From Strongylocentrotus droebachiensis (Eukaryota; Echinodermata; Echinoidea; Camarodonta; Strongylocentrotidae): 64,000 nucleotides of DNA. The DNA lies in contig JAVYIG010002535.1 of assembly GCA_035222895.1 (NCBI GenBank), positions 62,001 through 126,000 of the forward strand, read 5' to 3'. The notes beneath the pieces were generated by a model. That model saw only the letters and a list, made by a program, of their open reading frames with translations. It had not been told where the DNA came from and did no database searches. Shown piece after piece: positions 56,880-64,000 of the stretch. A program made the position numbers and the translations under genes. Position 1 is the first letter of the stretch. Every line of letters starts with the position of its first letter.

Positions 56880-57870
56880 CCATATTTTGATACTCACAAA
56901 TATTCCTCCAAAGCTTTTGACCGGTAGAACGGGCAATATGTGCATACAACTTGGTGTAATCATGGATAAGCTCCTCACAATGTCTGATCACATAAAAGAC
57001 CTGTCAGTTGGCCAATTTCCGAATGGCCATGTTGGAAGGAACATTTTTTTTCTCTGATGTTCTTCCACACTTGCATATACAAGCAATGAAAACGCTCACA
57101 AATTCTTGTTCCCCTTTTCCCCAAAACTCAACTATAGTGGGTGCTCGTTCAAAAGATTCCGTCACTTCCATTCTAAAGAAACTACACTGGTTTCCCACAT
57201 AAAAACGTCTTGCACTCAAGATTCTGACCATTAAAACATGATTTGTCATGAAGCATTGTCTTTAAGCTTACCACTATATGCATCTGGCTATAATTTTGCT
57301 TAAGGATCTGGTACTGGATGATTTAAATGGTAAAATGAATTTGTGTCCTGTCCATTCTAGTCTACATTTTCTTCATTACCGTCACTTCGTGAAAAAAGGG
57401 ACGAAATGCTTCCGATATGTTCATTTGAACCAAATTCATGACCCCATACCAAAACTGTGTATTAACTTTAAAACACAGAATAATCTTACTCAATCTCATA
57501 TGTCAGATTTTGTAATCACAATCCAGTACGTACAATACGATCATCATGCCTCATAACACCTTCATGCGATACACCCTGTTTATATTCAGACCTTTGGAGA
57601 CCGATCCGATGTGGTTTCATCTCCAGCTCTGTGGAATTCTCGGCCCCCGAGGATTCAGGAAGACATGTTCCCTTTTTTATGTTAAGAGAGCCTTAAAGAC
57701 ATACCGTTTTATACAACAGTGTAACAATTCTTGTTTGGAAGTGTATGTGTTCATGTATTGGTGTTATTTATCCTCTTACATATTTAGATGTAGATTGTAA
57801 AGCGTACTCTGTTAATGTAAAGCGTATAGATAATCAATTGTTAATTGTCATCTGCTAATAAATCGAAATG
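56880..57870 (+). mobile_element. Degenerate CR1/L2-like LINE 3' half upstream of the GNMT-like gene
   Basis: Fragments in changing frames: LGVIMDKLLTMSDHIKDL, VTSILKKLHWFPT (family form ITPILKxLHWLPV), then VVSSPALWNSRPPRIQE (family form LWNSLPxxI) and KRALKTYRFIQQCN. Ends near an (ATT)n stretch at 57870. Several stops and frame breaks. Confidence 0.65.
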
Positions 57871-57900
57871 TATTAATATTATTATTTTCTTAGCAGGAGC

Positions 57901-60900
57901 ATGGCATTTTTAAATCAACGCGAATTCGAAGACGATAATACCATTCGGAGATTGGGCGTTTTATCTGAGCGGTCAGAAGGTTTTAAACAGTGGGTATTTG
58001 GACAGCTAGAGTCTCATCAATGCCACAATATACTGGAAGCTGCATGCGGTACAGGGTACGTTAAAATTACATTTTAAAATCTTTGCCCCTATTAAGCATT
58101 CCCGGTTTAAAGATAAAGACCAGTTTAGTCATGCGATTGCATTGTGAAAGAAACATTGTGAAATCGATCAGAAAAGGTTGATCATGTAGCATGTAAGTAT
58201 TGGTGTGTACTGCAAGGTTCTGGAATCATCAAAGTGATAAGAAATTTGGCTCAGTCTTCGTAAAGTTACAAGCACTGTACACAGAAAGATGTATATGGGA
58301 ATACGCACACGTGCGCGACACGTGCGTTTATCTGTCACATAACAATAGCTAAACTAATTTACCAAATATATCAATTAGTAGGCGGTTTCCCGGCAAAAAT
58401 GTTATAATCATGTATTAGTTAACACATACTCTTTCACATGATTTGGAATAGGAGCTTCCATTTTATTTTTTTTATATGGGAGCGTTTCCAATACTGGTAT
58501 TTACCTTTAATGGTGTTTTAGTACATTTTGTTCATGTTTTTGTTTTGTAGCAAAGGTTAATATTTATGAAGTCTCAAAGCCTGTGTAACTTTAACCCTCG
58601 GTGAAATTGTACTTAATCTCTGAAAGGCGACGATATAATGCAATTCAGTTTACCTTTTTGTTTCATTCTGGTGATGGTTATAATTACACAATTTGCATTG
58701 AAAATCCCGGTAAAGTTATATTACCTAATGATAGTATAACACCTGTTGGGAAGCTAGACGCGTATTATACAGCTGGTGAGGGAGGCATTGGCTGGAGTTA
58801 ATGTAGGTGAATAATTTGGTTTACTTCAGCACTTGTGATTCATGAGCTGGCTGGGGTTGATACTAAAACTTCCAGATAACAGTGCAGCAATGTCTGATAC
58901 TGTTTACCTGTTGTTTCTATCCTGGTAAGGTCAGGCTTGCTTTTATACCTAGTTGCTTTTATGTCATGCAATGTCGCCTTTCTCCGGTAATATTACCTTG
59001 TGTTGCCATACAATTTATTTAGTTTGATTGAATTGAATTTGATTTTTTTCACCACTTATACCAACAAGAAGTCTGAGAATATAATATATGATTTCGCCCA
59101 AATATGGCTTAGCAAATACAATGGGACGGACAATATTCTAAAGGAATTTACTAAGTAGTTGTATCCTCAATACTGTCACGAAATTGGTTTTTATTTCGTA
59201 GGTAGCTATGTTTAGAATCAAGAAAATGACCTTTTTTTAAATTTGTTTCCTCATATCTTCGGCGTAGATGGCGTAATTCTAGTTAGATGTCAAAGAGATT
59301 CGATTATACACAGTATTTCCTCCGTAGGAGGAATAGAGGGACAAGTAAAATGGTGACCTTTGACATTTATAGGTTTTGCATTGGATGCATCATGTTTTTT
59401 TTTGTCCGATTTGAACGACGATTTTAGAGGGTCAATGTTTATTCATGAGCAATGACGTCAAATAGACGCCAATTACTGTATGTAGATTGTTTATAAACAA
59501 AATCGTTTATGTTTAGGTCATGCATAAAACATTTTGTTAATTCCTAAAAGTCCCTACGATTTGAGCATGAAAATGGCATTGGTATGCAAAAAAAAAATGA
59601 TTTATATGATCGTTTGCATGTCTTTCCATCATGAAACCTAAGATGGATTTATTGTTTTAGTTGACGACAATGGTTAGAACTGTGTTTGTTGGGTCTTGTG
59701 CATTCCAGCATAGGACAATACCACAGGTTGCCCTTTCGGTGGTCCAGTTGTCGGTAGGGACTACTGTGTAGCAGAGCCAGTGGCATTGTAGAGTAAGCTG
59801 GCAATACAAACCACATGCATGCGGTTATGGCGCGCCGTTTGATCAATAATTATTTGTCGAGAAAAACTATGTTTATCACTCGATAAACATAGTTTCTCTC
59901 GATAAACACTTCTATCGGCGATAAACACTTCTATCGGCGATAAACACATTTTATCGAGATAAACACTGTTTATCGAGCGATACACTGTTTATCGAGCGAT
60001 ACACACTGTTTATCGAAAAGCAGAGTTATTTGTATTTCGTCAGGAGTGGGCGCTCTTGAAAGTTGCACCCAAAGAGATTCGATCACACATATATTATGTC
60101 CTCCGGAGGAGGACTAGAGGGGCAGCTAAATTGTGACCTTTGATATTACATAGTTCCGCAAGGGATGCATTGTTATTCGAATGATTTTGGAGGTTCAATG
60201 TTTATTCATGAGCAATTACTTAAAAAATAAGCCAATTACTTAAATTTGAGTTTCAAAGTTTATTTTCCTTGCTTCTTTAAAATCATATGAGAAATATATG
60301 CCCCAAACTTGTATTCCCTTCTCTGGCCGTGTAAACACTTTCTTTTTCACGTTGATGTCTTTTCTTAGCAATCCACATGCCTTCAGTTTTATATTTATTT
60401 ATACAAAGAACGGACATTTTCATCTCAAAAGTTTCCAGTTTATCTCGGTAAGTTTTCCTTAACGTCCAGGTGTCTGACCCGTATGTGGCTATAGGACGAA
60501 TGATGACTTTATATATCCTGACATTCAAGGCTTTTGAAATATCTTAGTTGGTCAATATATTGTTTCTCAGTCTGCCAAATGCCCAGGAAGCTAGGTAACT
60601 GAGGGGATTACACTTGCAAGGAAGACAAAGTTGTCTACCTTCTCTATATGATTGCCATCTATTGAAATCTCCACATCATCGTTTGTCATGATTCTGCATT
60701 TAGCTGTGTTGATTTCCATTCCCCATATACCACACACTTCCTACAGCTTGTTAGTTGATGTTTGGAGTTTGCCGTAGATGCGTTCGAGTAGAGTGGTGTC
60801 ATCTGCATAGTGGATGTTATTAATGCGTATGCCACTCATCTGAAACCCACTGTCTATGTGTTTGAGATCTGTCATCACCAACTTTAAGAGAATGTTAAAC

Positions 60901-62938
60901 AGACTTGGGGAAAGAAGACAACCTTACCTGATGCCTGTCATAACTTTGAACCATTCCGTAACTTTATCATTAACGATGACAGCACGTTTGATCCGATCAT
61001 ACATATAAGTTATGAGGTCAATCAGGTTATTATCAACTCCTATTGAAAGAGAGCACTTCCATAGATCTTCCCACCAGACAGTATCGAATGCTGATTTGAA
61101 GCCAACACAATTCCTATGAATGGGGGTATGTCTCTCTTTGGCCTACCCCAGCACTTGTTTGACAATGGAAATATCATCAGTGGTTCCTCTGGGGCTCCGG
61201 AATCCACACTTGCCTCGTTGCATGATATTAAACCTTCACGTGAGGCATTTTCTGATTATGTTCACTGCTCAAGATTACTTTAACAAATATATCCCATACA
61301 ATCCTCTTGTTCTCCACAAATTTCTAAAACAATTCTCTAATAAAATATTTGATTGTTTGCTTGTTTCCTAAATACGCCCATCATTTGTATCCGACACATT
61401 GATACATTGAATTGAATTGAACTGCATTTGTTTCCAATCACAATACAAATGGCATTATACATTGTTGTAATACATACATAGGCAAAGAAGAATACATTGA
61501 AATATATGCATTTATTAAACAAATTAAACAATTTTTGTTTAAAGGAAAAGAAGAAAAAGAAGAAGAAGGCATGATTAAATCTACTAAGAGTATAGGATGG
61601 AAAAAGGTGCATCCGTAAAAGCCAAATGAGCTTGATGAATGTGCGCACCCTGAGCGCATCAGAATATATTTTTTTACCCAGGCTTTTCTCTAATGATGAA
61701 CGATATGTATTACTTTTATCCACCTTTTCATACCAAGTGCACCTTGACCTCATAATTGCTTCATCAGCAAAATATTCATACATTTTCTGTTATTCCTCTT
61801 CAATTTTTTTTCTTTTTCGAATTAAAGTTTCTTCTTTCAAACTCTCCACTTCCATTTCGCTTATTGAGTATGTAAAACATTAACACAACATAATTTCGTT
61901 CAAATATCGCATCGTGGAAAATTGTTCTGTAAATCGCTTGATATCGACCATACCACTTTTAAATTTGATTTTGTTCCTTATACAGTATGGATTCTTTGCT
62001 TCTTCTGAAGAAAGGCTACCACGTCGTCAGTTCTGATGGTTCTCAGGCCATGGTCAACTACGCAAAAAACGCCAGAGAAGAGCGGCAAATCGAAACCTGG
62101 GGTAAGATGAACGTTTGCATTTTTGTTTAGCGTTTTCCTGTCCTGTTCTGAATATCCTCTACCACAATCAGCAAAATAATATTTTAATGAATAAATATGT
62201 TATCCAAAGGAATATATAAACACGCACACATTGCAGAAAGAAAAAATATAAAACCTTTATCACACCCGATTTTATAACGTTTTGATTTCTTATAATCTGT
62301 GGATTGGTAAGGCGATAAATGTGTTATGGATGTCGAAAGTAATTTGTACATACAATGCAGTTGGTTATTTTACCTGATTGCTAAGAAAGCATAAATGCTT
62401 GTAAGTAAGCAACCAGACGGCCGACGGCTCTAGGTCCTCTCTGAGGGACCTGGAAGTGAGGATAAATGCCTTATACCAAAGGGCACTAGCGCACCGCCTT
62501 GGTTTCGAACCCGGGTCACCGGATTACGAGACCACCACTGCTTTAACGGCTGAGCTATCGCGCCTCCTGTAAAAAAGGTAATATTACACTTTTTTCGTCG
62601 GGTACTACAATATTTATTGATGCATCTAAACACATACATTTCGAACTATTTGAGTGTTCAACTCAATTTTCTTTTCGTATGATATAGATATCCTTCAGGC
62701 CAATTGGTTAACGCTGAAAGACGACCTTCATGTGTATGGGGGATTCGATGCTGTGGTGTGTTTATCAAGTTCTATGGTCTGTCTCATTGATTCTACACCA
62801 AACTTTGACCTTTACCGCCGGTCCTTCGAGAACTTCAAATCCATGCTCAAACCAGGAGGAGTTCTCTTGATTGATCACAGGAACATGGACGTCATCATGG
62901 ACCACGGTAGACCTATCAACAAGAACGTTTATTTCAAG
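57901..62938 (+). CDS. Glycine N-methyltransferase-like SAM methyltransferase, 5' three coding exons (continues beyond window)
   Basis: Exons are 57901-58055 (ATG 57901; acceptor TTCTTAGCAG lies 4 bp upstream, so a 5' UTR exon precedes it), 61986-62101 and 62688-62938, all GT/AG and in phase: 174 codons so far against 295 in human GNMT. It shows NILEAACGTG and, after the splice, MDSLLLLKKGYHVVSSDGS (SAM-binding motif I and acidic strand 2; human VACGTGVDSIMLVEEG), ANWLTLKDD (human ANWMTLDKD), GGFDAVVCLSSS and VLLIDHRNMDVIM (human LLVIDHRNYDHIL, including the glycine-binding Arg). The human Asn in CLGNSF, which contacts glycine, aligns with Ser, so the substrate is uncertain. The N-terminus is shorter than in GNMT. 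The C-terminal exons are not found before 64000. Transcribed opposite to the HNMT-like pair. Confidence 0.88.
58060..59270. other. Intron 1 of the GNMT-like gene, left part
   Basis: No repeat or exon is recognised apart from a TTGAATTGAATTTGA end near 59030 that may be an old LINE tail. Confidence 0.3.
59280..60245 (+). repeat. Direct repeats flanking a TTTATCGA-rich cluster in GNMT-like intron 1
   Basis: AAAGAGATTCGATTATACAC...AGGGTCAATGTTTATTCATG (59287-59452) recurs diverged at 60070-60215. Between them, 59855-60020, GATAAACAC / TGTTTATCG and their inverses recur about ten times. Confidence 0.65.
60270..61250 (-). mobile_element. Degenerate RTE-like LINE reverse transcriptase
   Basis: Minus strand in order: GFKSAFDTVWWEDLWK-like start (in pieces), DRIKRAVIVNDKVTEWFKVM, TGIR-stop-GCLLSPSLFNILL, INNIHYADDTTLL (catalytic centre), AKCRIMTNDDVEISIDG, VDNFVFLASVI and, further on, IYKVIIRPIATYGSDTWTLR. 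This order is that of RTE/BovB-type ORF2. Several stops and at least two frame changes. Lies in intron 1 of the GNMT-like gene, antisense. Confidence 0.7.
61380..61980. other. Unassigned intron sequence
   Basis: TTGAATTGAATTGAACTGC at 61406 may be the tail of an old retroposon. The minus-strand open frame 61337-61783 has a poly-Phe run and no known motif. Confidence 0.3.
62367..62567 (-). mobile_element. tRNA-derived SINE in GNMT-like intron 2
   Basis: The minus strand reads GGAGGCGCGATAGCTCAGCC, GTGGTCTCGTAATCCGGTGA, CCCGGGTTCGAAACCAAGG (intact B box), then the shared body. It is the best-preserved tRNA head of the four copies. Confidence 0.85.
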
Positions 62939-62939
62939 G

Positions 62940-64000
62940 TAGTTCGCTTATTGTAAACTACAGTATCTTAACACAATAAACACAAAGTGGGTAATTAACA
63001 AATAGTTCTACTCACACTTCCATATAAAAAAGGGCGCTTGTATGAGTCAACACTATCCACACAAATTCAAGTGGATTATTTGATCATTTAAATTGAGTAG
63101 TATGGTTTATTCAAATACTTCACCTCACTTAACAATTAACAACGAAACCCTATACGGTAACTAAAGTAATTACGCATTCCTAAAACAGGATCAAATAATA
63201 TCTTAACATATTGCACTAAGAGATTTTGCTACAAAAAGACAAACTAGAAGGAAAGGGATTGAGGATAAAGTTGCAAGATCAAATCTTAAGTTTACGTGTA
63301 AAGTTACAAGAGACGTAGCATTCGATGTGCCTCATGTAGATGGCAATTTAATTTTCAATGTGCAATAGTATATCAAATTAAATTTAATTCTAATATGCTT
63401 CAATCTGCAACAACAACAAATGGACACTCTTTTATTGTTCAAAATTGTATAATAAACCATTAATTAAATACGATAGGATACATATCAAATTAAAGAAAAT
63501 GTAATACTCTAACGATCTCAATCAAAATCGAACTTGTCACACTTATATGGACACATTTATTTGACAGTAAGAATATCCAAATACGACAATAGCAAAAATA
63601 AAGCAAGTATCCATGCGAATCTTCATTAACATGTTCTTTCTACGTGACATTACATTCTTTTTCAGCAATGAAAACAATGAATGAGAAACAATGTGGATTG
63701 AGCTACGGATATCTACTGTAGTTTTAGGACTACATGATTTTGACAAGAATGGACAAAATGCAGCTCCTTTTCACCTAAGTTTTAGAATTGTATTCAAATG
63801 TAACATTCTGTGAACGATTTTCTCTTTACCTAAGTATACTCTTTGTTTTTTCTTTCTTCTTTTTCTCATTTCCACCTCTTCCCATTGTGTTCTTTTTCAT
63901 ACTCTCCTGTTCTCTTTTTGTTTGCATTGCTCTTGTGTGTGTGTGGTTGTACGCATATTCGTGGTTGATACCGGCTGTAGTTAATGCAAGTTTTGTTTAT
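62940..64000. other. GNMT-like intron 3 (partial)
   Basis: I searched for the next GNMT exon (family form ...TKDVTTSVL) and found none. The sequence is AT-rich with no recognisable repeat. Confidence 0.4.

Noticed and set aside
61337-61783. 148-codon minus-strand frame
   Set aside because: It includes a poly-Phe run from a GAA/GAAA stretch and no family motif.

Overview
The window looks like ordinary repeat-rich nuclear DNA of an invertebrate animal, probably a marine deuterostome (echinoderm, hemichordate or cephalochordate grade). The reasons are spliced genes with GT/AG introns of 0.6-4.6 kb, AT-rich intergenic DNA, many MITEs, tRNA-headed SINEs, CR1/L2-, L1/Tx1- and RTE-like LINE fragments, and very many long G or C homopolymers. 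The species cannot be named from the sequence. No rRNA, CRISPR or bacterial-type operon is present.

Host genes. (1) 15.4-20.5 kb, minus strand: a complete three-exon small-molecule methyltransferase gene of the histamine N-methyltransferase (HNMT) family (copy A, 303 codons). (2) 39.4-45.6 kb, minus strand: a direct tandem duplicate (copy B) with the same three exons, but with a TAA at codon 32 of exon 1. The two duplicated units run from about 15.29 to 21.03 kb and from about 39.28 to 45.81 kb. (3) 57.9-62.9 kb, plus strand: the first three coding exons of a glycine N-methyltransferase (GNMT)-like gene that continues past the window. (4) 2.27-2.45 kb, minus strand: a likely first coding exon of a class-V PLP-dependent enzyme (isopenicillin-N-epimerase-like). 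Everything else is mobile or repetitive DNA.

Layout. 0-0.28 kb: right end of a TTAA-specific element. 0.9-1.6 kb: C-rich and G-rich duplicated blocks. 2.7-9.2 kb: a tandemly duplicated segment interrupted by a 3.45-kb terminal-inverted-repeat (TIR) DNA transposon with transposase remnants and by a palindromic MITE. 9.4-12.6 kb: the fullest copy of a composite repeat, called R1 here (tandem monomers of about 145 bp, unique arm, CT microsatellite). 12.8-13.7 kb: two MITEs. 15.3-21.0 kb: HNMT-like A. 21.3-27.5 kb: a second repeat family (R2) holding an inverted-arm element and a 5'-truncated CR1/L2-like LINE. 27.6-33.2 kb: inverted, partly tandem copies of R1 with three datable insertions. 33.4-36.7 kb: foldback MITEs and a SINE. 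39.3-45.8 kb: HNMT-like B. 46.7-48.3 kb: a TIR-bounded minisatellite with higher-order structure. 50-55.8 kb: more foldbacks, R2 and R1 copies. 56-62.6 kb: SINEs and LINE relics in and around the GNMT-like gene.

Because the HNMT-like unit and R1/R2 are each present more than once, many insertions can be compared with an empty site inside the same window. This gives target-site duplications (TA, TTAA, 8 bp) read directly from sequence. The three recognisable methyltransferase copies are the only evident functional theme. Whether they act in one pathway is not shown by the sequence.
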